This document shows positions 1-9,081 of a DNA stretch of 64,000 nt, piece after piece (positions within the stretch are counted from its first letter, which is position 1; each line of letters begins with the position of its first letter). The position numbers and the translations under genes are program-made. The DNA is taken from positions 1 to 64,000 of the forward strand of contig NZ_JADGES010000002.1 of assembly GCF_016744255.1 (NCBI RefSeq), in the 5' to 3' direction. Under the pieces are notes generated by a model. It was not told the DNA's origin, searched no databases, and worked only from the letters and a program-made list of their open reading frames with translations. The DNA comes from Maribacter sp. (GTDB lineage Bacteria; Bacteroidota; Bacteroidia; Flavobacteriales; Flavobacteriaceae).

Positions 1-72
1 TGTGGAAATGCACCCCAAAACTAAATATATTCATGTCGGTTATTTTAACATAATTTACGAAATATTTATCAA

Positions 73-393
73 TTATGAGTATTTACGGACAATCAATAAA
101 AGATTAATCAGGAATTTTATTTTTACGTTTTTAGGTAAAAAATTCTCTTGTGGCAGATAATTTAGAATACTTCTTCCTTGTGAAATATTTTGAATGACTT
201 TCTTTCCAACTCTAACAAACCTAGAATCTGCATTTTCTACCCCAAAAATAATTTTTAACAAGGTAGACTTACCACAACCATTTCTTCCCAACAATCCTTT
301 TATTTCTCCTATTCCACAAGAAATAAAAACATCACTTAACAAGACTTTATTATCAAATGACTTGGTTATACTATCTACGTGTAATCTTTTCAT
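73..393 (-). pseudogene. Truncated ABC transporter ATP-binding protein
   Basis: The 106 residues carry the front half of an ABC ATPase: a Walker A loop (GRNGCGKST, about residues 37-45) and a Q-loop region (YLPQENF). The reading frame then stops, so the signature motif, Walker B and the H-loop are all missing. A full ATPase domain needs about 200 residues. I read the other frames down to position 1 and found no continuation, so this is a truncation and not a simple frameshift. It overlaps the membrane fragment at 390-620, which is probably its partner. The protein cannot hydrolyse ATP as it stands, and I call it a decayed gene. Confidence 0.75.
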
Positions 394-620
394 AGTAGTA
401 AGAGAATAATAATATTAAAAACTCCAACTCCCATCGTAGAAAACCACAATATTGTTTTACTAAACCCTAAGTTATAGTAATAATAATATTCCTGCTGGCA
501 CTGAAAATCATAAACATAGAAATGTACTAATGGAGCTGCTACTAAATAGCAAATTGCAATATTCAATAAAGTCCCTCCAAATAAAATTCCAATAGGAATC
601 GAAATTAAGAGCGTACCCAA
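390..620 (-). pseudogene. Short hydrophobic membrane protein fragment
   Basis: This 76-residue product is very hydrophobic, with about two to three membrane segments and a Tyr-rich patch (EYYYYYNLGFSK) between them. There is no ATG at its front; the frame opens with TTG at 620 and can be read upstream to a stop near 695, which adds about 20 residues of similar hydrophobic character. It overlaps the truncated ATPase by 4 bases, as in a two-gene transporter cassette. I do not recognise the family with confidence. The lack of a proper start and the broken partner suggest a remnant, although a small intact membrane protein is possible. Confidence 0.4.
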
Positions 621-767
621 AAATATCTTTTTTTGAAATAGTAGTATGTTTTTTATAAATCTCAGAACAACATTTTACATCTTGAGAATTACAATATGTA
701 ACTTCAATCCTTTAAAAATAGATTAAATAACGTGCGATTACGCATAAAGAAATGCTAATTCTTTTGT

Positions 768-775
768 CAAATTTA
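768..775 (-). promoter_or_regulatory. Possible -7 box (TAAATTTG)
   Basis: On the minus strand the sequence reads TAAATTTG, which fits the Bacteroidota -7 consensus TAnnTTTG. No TTTG is found about 20 bases upstream, so only half of the promoter is visible. If active it would serve the decayed membrane/ATPase pair to its left. Confidence 0.25.
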
Positions 776-825
776 AGATTACGAAAATATGGTTGTAAAA
801 AATATATCTATCAATTTTTTAATAA

Positions 826-2115
826 TTACCCTCTTCTATCTATAACTGTAACAGGTTTTCTTCCCAACATAGAAGCTCTTAGTTTTTGAATCTCTGCATT
901 ATCGCAATATTTAATTCTTGGAGCTACTCTAAGTTTAGATCTAAAGTGATCTCTAATTTCGTTTTCTAGCTCTTTAGATTCGTCTTTAGAGGCTATTTTA
1001 ATAAGAATTTCATCGGTACCAATATCATTGTGGTAAATTTCAATAACGTGACTCTCTACGGCACTAAAATCGTTTAAGAGGTTGTCCATTGCTGGCGGAT
1101 AAAGGGTAGTTCCCTTATATTTCACCATTTGTTTTTTTCTGCCAACCAATGGGCCAATTCTAACCGTATTTCTTCCACATCCGCAAGGCGAATTATGTGC
1201 TACTACAATATCTCCTGTTTTAAAACGTAAAAGAGGCATTGCTTCTACGCCAAGTGTTGTAATGGTTAACTCTCCCTCTGCTCCTGCTGCCACAGGCCGA
1301 TTGTTTTCATCTAAGATTTCAACTATAATTAATTCTGGATGTTGGTGCCCTCCTTGTTTTTCAGAACATTCTGTAAAAGCAGTACTCATTTCTGTAGATG
1401 CGTAGGTAGAATACAAATCTATATCCCAATTCTCCTTTATTTTATTCCCTAAAATATTCAAAGAAAAATCTTGATTACGTAAAGACTCTCCAATACAAAC
1501 TGCACCTTTAATTCCTGAATTTTTATAATCTATACCATGCTCCTCTGCATACTTAACCAGTTTTAATAAAAAGGAAGGAACAACAATAAGATAGGTAGGC
1601 TTAAATTTTAAAATAGTATCCCATTGTAATTCCGGTATACCCGCACCTACTCTTATAATACCTGCTCCCAATTTTCTTGCTCCTAAGAAATAAGCAAGTC
1701 CCGCAATAAAACGGCGATCTATAGTTGTGGTTAATTGTAAAACATCTTCTTTTTCTATTCCTGCACAAGCAAAGGAAATAGATTCATTATACGCTAAACG
1801 TTCTAAATCTGCATCAGTTAATGCTATAGTAACAGGATCCCCTAAAGTACCAGAAGTAGTAACGTAGTCTATTATTTCCGACTTAGAAACACATAAAAAA
1901 TCGGCATTGTATTTTTGTAACTCCTCTTTAGTTGTCGGTGTAATTTTAGGCAAATCTTCTATGCTCTTAATATCTTCTGGAGCTATTTTATGACTCTTAA
2001 ACAACCGCCTATAGTATGGAGAATTTTCCTGTAAATAAAGAATAAGCTCTTGTAATTTTTCTTCTTGGAAAGCTTTTATCGAGGCTGTGTTTGCTTTTTC
2101 TATTTCAGGAATCAT
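826..2115 (-). CDS. PaaK-like aryl-CoA/ACP ligase (adenylate-forming)
   Basis: This 429-residue protein is an adenylate-forming enzyme of the phenylacetate-CoA ligase family, which is normally 430-440 residues. The P-loop (TTSGTLGDP) lies at about residues 86-95, an A5-like YASTEMS near 240, a KTGDI motif near 305 and the hinge region (GRKKQMVKYKG) near 325. In this setting it probably activates 4-coumarate, the product of the ammonia-lyase at the far end of the cluster, as an adenylate and loads it on CoA or an ACP as the polyene starter. It overlaps the end of the upstream C45-like gene by 4 bases and is the last gene of the run. The substrate is inferred from context. Confidence 0.85.
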   Translation of the reverse strand: MIPEIEKANTASIKAFQEEKLQELILYLQENSPYYRRLFKSHKIAPEDIKSIEDLPKITPTTKEELQKYNADFLCVSKSEIIDYVTTSGTLGDPVTIALTDADLERLAYNESISFACAGIEKEDVLQLTTTIDRRFIAGLAYFLGARKLGAGIIRVGAGIPELQWDTILKFKPTYLIVVPSFLLKLVKYAEEHGIDYKNSGIKGAVCIGESLRNQDFSLNILGNKIKENWDIDLYSTYASTEMSTAFTECSEKQGGHQHPELIIVEILDENNRPVAAGAEGELTITTLGVEAMPLLRFKTGDIVVAHNSPCGCGRNTVRIGPLVGRKKQMVKYKGTTLYPPAMDNLLNDFSAVESHVIEIYHNDIGTDEILIKIASKDESKELENEIRDHFRSKLRVAPRIKYCDNAEIQKLRASMLGRKPVTVIDRRG

Positions 2116-3854
2116 AGGTTTATTTTCCGTTTTATCTTGCGAAGATAATGGTCTACATTTTCTTGGTCTACAAGTGTGGTAATTTCTTTAGTCTTTGCGG
2201 TATTAAAAACCTCAAAGGCTGCTCTGTAGTAGTCTTGTTCGTATAAGTATTGTCCGCTAATATAATATGCTTCCCAATAATTAGGATTACTATCTTGTAT
2301 ATCTTGAAGCACTTGTAAATCTAGCTTTTTTTCTTTTTTAATTGCACTCTCAATGCTACTCTTTAGGGACTTATAGGTTTGGTAATCCCTAAAAGCTTTA
2401 GTGTATTGAAAAGAATCCTTTTTAATTCGTAATGCATTACTCGCTAGGCCCTTCGGGTTTTTAACTATTTCCCCTTTATTAAAAATGGTATTTAAATCAT
2501 AGGCAACAAATTCGCCCAATTGATATGGATTAGAAGAAACCCAAACCAATAATTCTTCTGGTTTAAACACTATACCATGATGCGCTAAAAGTTGATTTAA
2601 TGCCTTTTCATTACCATAACCAATCTCTTTATTACCTAAACCTTCTTTATTCCTAAGAATACCAACTGCTACTTCTGGAGTTACTTTAGGGTTCTCCCCT
2701 AACAACTCTTCCATACGCTCATAACGATACTGGGAATGACTCTCTAAAATATGCTGTTTATTTTTTTTATCTTCTGCATAGGCGGCACTTTGAAAATGAT
2801 TGGAACAAACCAACGTATTCTGATTTTCTACCTTATAAACTCCAAAATTTTTGGGAGACACTTCTATCAGAACCACTTCTTTATCCTTAGCACTGCCAAC
2901 AAAAATGGATTCCGACACAAATACTTCTCTCTTCTTGGCAATTGCAATAGCCTCTTCAATAGTACCTGCATATTGTAGAATCTCTCTTGTAACCAAAGAA
3001 ATAGGTGTCTTTGCTACCAAAGGAAATTTAGATTTTCCTGCATTGATGGTAACTGTTATCCCTTGGTTATTCATTCCTGAAACTACACCGAGCATTCCAC
3101 CCCAAGTAACAGACATAAAAGAATGCCCTTTATCTGGCTCTACAAATGCTATTATTTTATCTTCCGCAAAAGTATCGCCAGCGTAGAAATCTAAGTTCCG
3201 ACCAATAATAAGTTCACCATCTTCTGTTTTATCTCCCCAAGCGGCAAAAGAAGAACAACCAACTAAAGCCAAATCTTGTAAGGCATGCCCAATATCATGC
3301 GCGCCATGCAAATACAATATTCTTGGATAAGGTTCTGCTATATGCTGGTATTTTGAAGATGCATATTGCGACAATCCATAGATCTCTGATTTAAAATCTT
3401 CCTTAATGTTGAGATACATTTTACGATTAAACCAAGCTAAAAATTTACGTAGTAAATATTGTTTGGTTTTAGAAGGCACCAATTCATCTACTTTAGACAA
3501 TAATGCATTTTCTTGCTTATGAAAAAGCTCTTGTGTTAATGCTCCTGTATGTAAACCAAGCTCCATAGGGTTTCCCTTTACATAAAGTTCCCATAGGCCT
3601 TGTTTATTCTTTGCTATAAAACCATTCTCCGTAGTGTAACTAGAATCGGCCACCTGTATTCTTTCTGGTTTTTCTAAAGAATAGTTACTAATATCTGGAA
3701 TGTTCTTTAAAGATTTAGAAACACCGCAAGATACTGCTCCAGTTAAAATAAAAAGACACCCTAAAACCTTAACAAACGACCCTGACCCAAGAATGCGAGG
3801 TAGAGGTATTAAACATAAATTGGCTATCATCTTACGATTGAAATATAATCTCAT
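2112..3854 (-). CDS. C45-type peptidase/acyltransferase-like lipoprotein
   Basis: The protein has a long N-terminal signal with a lipobox ending at Cys43 (LTGAVSC), so it is predicted to be a lipoprotein. The middle (about residues 190-460) resembles the C45 family, Ntn hydrolases related to acyl-CoA:6-aminopenicillanate acyltransferase. The likely nucleophile is Cys200 (VGCSSFAAWG), followed by the GRNLDF motif typical of the family. The last 100 residues look helical and TPR-like. The start at 3854 overlaps the preceding stop by one base; Met9 is an alternative start giving a more usual signal peptide. C45 members cut or form amide or ester bonds, so it may form, remodel or hydrolyse an acyl bond of the pigment outside the inner membrane. 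That role is inference. Confidence 0.75.
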   Translation of the reverse strand: MRLYFNRKMIANLCLIPLPRILGSGSFVKVLGCLFILTGAVSCGVSKSLKNIPDISNYSLEKPERIQVADSSYTTENGFIAKNKQGLWELYVKGNPMELGLHTGALTQELFHKQENALLSKVDELVPSKTKQYLLRKFLAWFNRKMYLNIKEDFKSEIYGLSQYASSKYQHIAEPYPRILYLHGAHDIGHALQDLALVGCSSFAAWGDKTEDGELIIGRNLDFYAGDTFAEDKIIAFVEPDKGHSFMSVTWGGMLGVVSGMNNQGITVTINAGKSKFPLVAKTPISLVTREILQYAGTIEEAIAIAKKREVFVSESIFVGSAKDKEVVLIEVSPKNFGVYKVENQNTLVCSNHFQSAAYAEDKKNKQHILESHSQYRYERMEELLGENPKVTPEVAVGILRNKEGLGNKEIGYGNEKALNQLLAHHGIVFKPEELLVWVSSNPYQLGEFVAYDLNTIFNKGEIVKNPKGLASNALRIKKDSFQYTKAFRDYQTYKSLKSSIESAIKKEKKLDLQVLQDIQDSNPNYWEAYYISGQYLYEQDYYRAAFEVFNTAKTKEITTLVDQENVDHYLRKIKRKINL

Positions 3855-5398
3855 TATCTAACTTCTATATTTTCTTCTGCCGTAGGTTCTATTATCTTAT
3901 TTAATAAATACTCACGACCCAAAATTTCGGAGCAGGTAACAATTCCGCTAATAGTAACACCCAGAATTCCGTGCATGTTTAAACTTTGCCCAGTAAACAA
4001 TAAATTGCTAATTTTTGTTCTTGGTGATAAAACAGATTTTAACGGGTTATTTACATCTTTTACATACCCATACATAGAGCCTTCATTACAGGCTATATAA
4101 TCTCTATAAGAAAGGGGTGATGACGTATAAACCGTTTGAACACACTCTCTTATATTAGGAAATTTCTTCTCTAATTCTTTAAGAAACTGTTCTGCTTTTA
4201 TTTTTTTAAAATCTTCATACGTTTCTCCTCTTTCATTTTTCTGGGCAACGGTATTAAATGTATCGTCCCAGGAACGTACTTCATCATATTGCATATAGGT
4301 AATAGCGGTTAATTGGTCTGCCCATTCTCCTAAGCCTTTTTTAACTCCCATAGAAACCATATATCCTAACGGCCAATTTTCTTGGGTATAGTTATGGCAG
4401 TTCCAAACAGCATCCGGCGTTTTATAATGGTAATAGTTTTTATTTAGATACTTCACCATTTCTGGTTTTAAAACCAAATGAATACTAAAAGCAGATACCG
4501 TACTTTCTATCCCTTTAATTCTATTACTATAGGCTTTTCTAAAATTAGTTTCGCCAACTAATTTTAGGGTAACTTTTGGTTCTATATTTGATATAAAAAT
4601 ATCCCCCTCAACTATATTCCCATCTTTCGTATGTGCCGCAATTATTTTTTTATCCTTGTATTCTAATTGCGTTACTTCTTGATGTTTATAAGCCTCACCT
4701 CCATTTTCTATTAATTTTCTAATTAACAACTTGGTTATTTGGCTACCGCCATTTACACAACGATAAGAACTTTCTATGTATGAATTCACAGAAAGTGCAT
4801 GTACATAAAAAGGAGTTTTTTCAGATTCTCCGGCATACAACAGATTAGAACCCGCTAATACTGCCTGCAATTTTTTATTGTCTGTAAAAGAATTTATGTG
4901 TGATTTAGCAGGAAGAGAAAACAAGTCCGTATCATCATAATATGGCTTCCCTAATTTTAAATTATAAAGCGGAAACTTAGCACAGGTTTCTTTTAATTGT
5001 GTGCAATACGCTTGGATACCTTCCTCCTCCTCAGGGAATTGTACTATTAAAGATTGTTGAAAATTCTCGTACCCTTGTGCATGGCTATATTCGGCTTCAT
5101 CACCATCGAAAGTGATAATATCAAAACCGTCGACATCCATTTTTTTTAGGTTTAAACCATCATAAATGCCTAAATATTTAAAATAACGATATAGATTCTG
5201 TCCTTTAGAAAGTCCTCCTAAATAATGAACCCCTGTATCAAAAATAGTTTTTTCTCGAACAAAGGTTTGTAAATTACCGCCATACTGGTTGTTTTTTTCT
5301 AAAACGCAAACACTCTTACCTTCTTTCGCTAAAATAATAGCAGAAACAAGGCCTCCCATACCACTCCCAACAACTACAACATCATACTTCTTGTTCAT
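3854..5398 (-). CDS. CrtI/retinol-saturase-like FAD-dependent oxidoreductase
   Basis: This 514-residue flavoprotein begins with a dinucleotide-binding motif (VVVGSGMGGLVSAI, residues 8-21) and the second acidic strand end (VLEKNNQYGG), as in phytoene desaturases and retinol saturases. A C-terminal FAD-binding signature (LLFTGQSLNMHGILGVTISG) is also visible. Enzymes of this group act on conjugated or soon-to-be-conjugated polyenes. In this cluster it could desaturate, reduce or isomerise the polyene chain; homologous genes are common in flexirubin loci. It overlaps the MMPL fusion gene upstream by 4 bases and is coupled to the C45-like gene downstream. The exact reaction cannot be read from the sequence. 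Confidence 0.85.
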   Translation of the reverse strand: MNKKYDVVVVGSGMGGLVSAIILAKEGKSVCVLEKNNQYGGNLQTFVREKTIFDTGVHYLGGLSKGQNLYRYFKYLGIYDGLNLKKMDVDGFDIITFDGDEAEYSHAQGYENFQQSLIVQFPEEEEGIQAYCTQLKETCAKFPLYNLKLGKPYYDDTDLFSLPAKSHINSFTDNKKLQAVLAGSNLLYAGESEKTPFYVHALSVNSYIESSYRCVNGGSQITKLLIRKLIENGGEAYKHQEVTQLEYKDKKIIAAHTKDGNIVEGDIFISNIEPKVTLKLVGETNFRKAYSNRIKGIESTVSAFSIHLVLKPEMVKYLNKNYYHYKTPDAVWNCHNYTQENWPLGYMVSMGVKKGLGEWADQLTAITYMQYDEVRSWDDTFNTVAQKNERGETYEDFKKIKAEQFLKELEKKFPNIRECVQTVYTSSPLSYRDYIACNEGSMYGYVKDVNNPLKSVLSPRTKISNLLFTGQSLNMHGILGVTISGIVTCSEILGREYLLNKIIEPTAEENIEVR

Positions 5399-8300
5399 AT
5401 TTTAACGTGCCTTTTTAAAAATAGGGCTTGTGATATTTCTTTATCTATCTTGAATCCGTTCTCCAAAATATCTTCTATCTGTAAAGACTTACCTTCTTTT
5501 AATAGGATTAAGATAGTAATTTCAGACTTTAATAACGATATCTTGTCTTCCGAATCTAACAACGCTAAATTTACAATAGCAACATTTGCTATATCTGTAA
5601 AAACGCCTTTTACCCGACTAGGGAAATTCATTTTACCATAATTATAGGCAATGTAACTATTTGCAACAACTTGCCTTACATTAGTATCTTTAAGGTATAC
5701 GTTTATTTTTCGGTCAGGAGCATCTAACTTTAATAAAAAATCTAACTGCCCAAAATCTTGGGATAGGTGTAAAATAGTCGCTTTAGAGTCTATATAATCT
5801 AAAACCTCTTTATAGACTAAGGCATTGGTTTTTAAATCTTCTTTAATAGCATTATGTAAAACATCTCCTTTATACCTATACTCCAATAATACCAAGGAAT
5901 GAAAGTACAAGGCATCTTCTATTTCTCCCCGAAGTATTTTAAATTCATCCCTAAAATAAGTGCTTATTTGTTTTGTTTGCTCCCTTGTGTTCCTGCCAAA
6001 AGAAATATCATTCCCCGCTATCTTATCTAATATCTTAACGGTTAAGCTCCCATCTCGTATTACAGAGCTGCCTTTGGGGTTCACCTCGGAATTCCCATGG
6101 ATAAGAATGGGAAGAATATGTAAATTTAATTTCTCTGCCAAATGAAAAGCTCCCTTATGAAACCTTTTTATCTTATTGGTTGTAGAACGTGTACCTTCTG
6201 GAAATGTAATAAGGGAATATCCTTGTGCAACTTTAGTACGTAAATGCGCTTCTCCATTTTCTACTCCATTAGTAACCGGATAAAAACCTGCTGCCCGCAC
6301 TGCCCTACCAAAAACTGGGGAATTATATACCCAATCATTTACCAAAAAAACAATTTTTGGATGCAACATTCCTATTGCCAATATATCTAAGAAAGAGGTA
6401 TGGTTCGCAATAATCATAACAGGCTCTTTGAAAGTCTCTTTTGTTAGGTTGATTACTTTCTTATCTAGAAACCTATTCGTATACAAAACAGACCCCATAA
6501 GTTTAGAAATAACTCTATGGAACCAACCCATTTTTATTTTCTTTGGCAATGGAATTATTTCGATGATAATCCCTAAAAGAGAAAGAACCAATCCTCCCAA
6601 ACCAAAATACCCAAAAGACAAGGCTGAGTGAATAAACAATCGGAAAGAAACTGGTCTTTTGGTCTTATTCCCTATAAATAATTTAAAAAGCAAAGGTTGT
6701 ATGGCAAAAGCAATAAGCACTGCCGACAATATACCCACCAAAGAAACCACAGAAATGGTATACAAAGCTGGGTGCTTTGCAAAAACAAGAACACCAACTC
6801 CCAAAATAGTAGTGATTACAGATAGTAAAATAGAAGTTTTATGCGTAGGCAAAACCTTCTCTCCTGTTCTGTTTTCTGCTAACAGACCATTCGTAATAAA
6901 AATACTGTAGTCTACTCCCAATCCAAAAATAAAAGTAGAAATAATAATGTTGAATATATTAAACTCTATATGTAACAATCCCATTACCCCTATGGTTAAA
7001 AACCAGGTTAAAAAAATAGGAATACCCGTTACTAAAGTAACAGAAAAGCTCTTGTAAAAAAGAAGCAATAGCACTAAAACTACCAAAACAGAATAACCAA
7101 TTAACTGGTTGAAATCATTTTTAAGATTCCCCAAAAAAGCTTCATTCATTCCCTGACGGTCTATTAGAATAGTCTGGTCATTACTTAGCTTTCTTTTAAT
7201 TGTTTCGGCATCTTCTGGCGTATCTACTTTTATTAAAGAAGTTACGGCTGTAAAACCTTCTTTGGTTCCAATAAAATCTGAAATAGACAATACATCAATA
7301 GCCTCATAATCTACCAAAGAAAGGGGTGTAAAGTCTTTCTCTAATACGTTGTAAAAAGCGTTAAATGTATATGGTTTAAATCCAAAAGTTTTACCTGTCT
7401 CAATTAAATCATTTTTAGTCTGCAAAGTTTTTTTCGCATTCCAAAATTCTTTCCAACGTTGAATTTTTTCTTTTTGCTTTTTTTTAGACGCTACCAAAGC
7501 TCCGATAGAGCTGAAATTTTTAAGATTACCCTGAAGCTTATTTTCTTTTAAAACGCTGTATATACTATCATTAATTTGCAAAGCTGTTTCTAGATTACTG
7601 CCGTATGCCGCAGCATAGATAGATTTAGAACCCAGATCGGTTAGCTTCTCTAAATTATTACGAGCATCTAAAAGTTCTTTAGGCTCGTAATTCATTTTAG
7701 CAATATCGGTATTAAAGATTACTTTATTATAGGTGAAAATGCTAATGAACAATGCCAATGCAATTCCCGAAAGCACTATTTTATTTTTATGAATTTCATA
7801 GGAAGCTAAACGATCTAGTATATTGTTTTTATCCGTTTTACTTTCTTTAGAACTATATATTTGCGGAATTAATAACAATGCAAAAACAGATGCCCCTAAT
7901 ACGCTAATAGCAGCAAAAATACCGAGATCTTGTAGTGCCTGGGATTTTATAAACAATAGACACAAAAAAGCACTTGCCGTTGTTAGGCTACTCATTAAAA
8001 TAGACGGTGCTACATCTACATAAAGACTTTCTATACTTTTATTGTTTCGTATATGGGTTAATATATGCAACGAATAATCTAATGTTACTCCTAAAAGTAC
8101 AGAACCAATTCCTAACGAAATCGCAGAAATGTTACCTCGTAAAAGATACAGAATGGCAACAGATAACAATCCCCCAAAAAGGGTTGGTAAGAAAAGTACA
8201 ATAGGAACCGTAAGCTTACGGTAAAAAAATACTAGAATAACCAACAGCAACGTCAATGCAATACCTACTGTAAATTGAATGTCGTTTTTAATTTGATTAG

Positions 8301-9081
8301 CATTTGCGACCGCAACTAAAGCTGCTCCAAAATATTCACTATTTACCTTGCCTTTATATTGCGTATTTAATTCTTCTTGGATTTTATATAAAGCAATAGA
8401 GAAATTAGTGTTTTTATCCGTTTCACTAGATGGGTATTTAGGAGTAATAAAAAGAAGAATATGTTGCTCATCTTTGGTCAGTAAAAAACCATCTTTCAGA
8501 GTAAAATCGTCTCCGACACCCAAACTTTGCAACTTTTTCATTGCTATAAAAGAAAGCCCTAACGGGTCTTTTAGAATGGTCTTTTTAGCAATTATTCCCG
8601 TGGGAGAAATAAGGGTATTATAATTCTGCTTGGTGATACTCACTAAACTATCTCTAGTAGTTTTTTGTTCTAAAACAGCATAGTCTGATCCCTCTAAAAA
8701 CAGGGGTAAATTTTCATATACAAAATCAATAGTATTAAAAACTACATCATCGGAAATTTTACCTTGAACGTCTTCTACATAATCGGACTGTTTAACCAAA
8801 CTATCTAAAAAAGTAGTTGCATACCCAGTAATATCTGAAACTTTGCTATTGGGTTCTCTTTGTATGTTTACAATAATTTTATCTGTAAACTTTACCGTCT
8901 GCAATACTTTTTGATAATCAGCATTCTCTGTACTTACAGGAATAAGTTTGGTAATATCTTCCTCAAAAGTAATTTTGCTAGCCAAAGCTCCAAAGCCAAT
9001 TACTAGAACAAGTAATGCTAGTAAACCAGCTATTTTTCGCTCAGCTATTTGTTGATATATTTTATATAAAAAATTACCCAT
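5395..9081 (-). CDS. MMPL/RND exporter fused to PlsC acyltransferase and degenerate methyltransferase
   Basis: This 1228-residue protein has three parts. Residues 1-810 are an MMPL/RND-type transporter: TM1 at about 17-35, a periplasmic loop, a TM bundle at about 268-410, then a second half with one TM near 437-452, a loop, and a bundle at about 660-800. Residues 820-1050 are a PlsC-type acyltransferase with NHTSFLD (His894, Asp899) and FPEGTRS (960-966). Residues about 1070-1228 resemble a class I methyltransferase fold, but the place of the SAM-binding glycine motif reads ILHLSQDFGQ, so it is probably inactive. The architecture is known from aryl-polyene-type clusters. It probably moves or acylates the finished lipid-like pigment. 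It overlaps the GT2 gene by 8 bases. Confidence 0.85.
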   Translation of the reverse strand: MGNFLYKIYQQIAERKIAGLLALLVLVIGFGALASKITFEEDITKLIPVSTENADYQKVLQTVKFTDKIIVNIQREPNSKVSDITGYATTFLDSLVKQSDYVEDVQGKISDDVVFNTIDFVYENLPLFLEGSDYAVLEQKTTRDSLVSITKQNYNTLISPTGIIAKKTILKDPLGLSFIAMKKLQSLGVGDDFTLKDGFLLTKDEQHILLFITPKYPSSETDKNTNFSIALYKIQEELNTQYKGKVNSEYFGAALVAVANANQIKNDIQFTVGIALTLLLVILVFFYRKLTVPIVLFLPTLFGGLLSVAILYLLRGNISAISLGIGSVLLGVTLDYSLHILTHIRNNKSIESLYVDVAPSILMSSLTTASAFLCLLFIKSQALQDLGIFAAISVLGASVFALLLIPQIYSSKESKTDKNNILDRLASYEIHKNKIVLSGIALALFISIFTYNKVIFNTDIAKMNYEPKELLDARNNLEKLTDLGSKSIYAAAYGSNLETALQINDSIYSVLKENKLQGNLKNFSSIGALVASKKKQKEKIQRWKEFWNAKKTLQTKNDLIETGKTFGFKPYTFNAFYNVLEKDFTPLSLVDYEAIDVLSISDFIGTKEGFTAVTSLIKVDTPEDAETIKRKLSNDQTILIDRQGMNEAFLGNLKNDFNQLIGYSVLVVLVLLLLFYKSFSVTLVTGIPIFLTWFLTIGVMGLLHIEFNIFNIIISTFIFGLGVDYSIFITNGLLAENRTGEKVLPTHKTSILLSVITTILGVGVLVFAKHPALYTISVVSLVGILSAVLIAFAIQPLLFKLFIGNKTKRPVSFRLFIHSALSFGYFGLGGLVLSLLGIIIEIIPLPKKIKMGWFHRVISKLMGSVLYTNRFLDKKVINLTKETFKEPVMIIANHTSFLDILAIGMLHPKIVFLVNDWVYNSPVFGRAVRAAGFYPVTNGVENGEAHLRTKVAQGYSLITFPEGTRSTTNKIKRFHKGAFHLAEKLNLHILPILIHGNSEVNPKGSSVIRDGSLTVKILDKIAGNDISFGRNTREQTKQISTYFRDEFKILRGEIEDALYFHSLVLLEYRYKGDVLHNAIKEDLKTNALVYKEVLDYIDSKATILHLSQDFGQLDFLLKLDAPDRKINVYLKDTNVRQVVANSYIAYNYGKMNFPSRVKGVFTDIANVAIVNLALLDSEDKISLLKSEITILILLKEGKSLQIEDILENGFKIDKEISQALFLKRHVKI

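Noticed and set aside
1..72. Continuation of the ATPase remnant or a mobile-element end
   Set aside because: All frames are closed by stops, and no terminal repeat could be seen.
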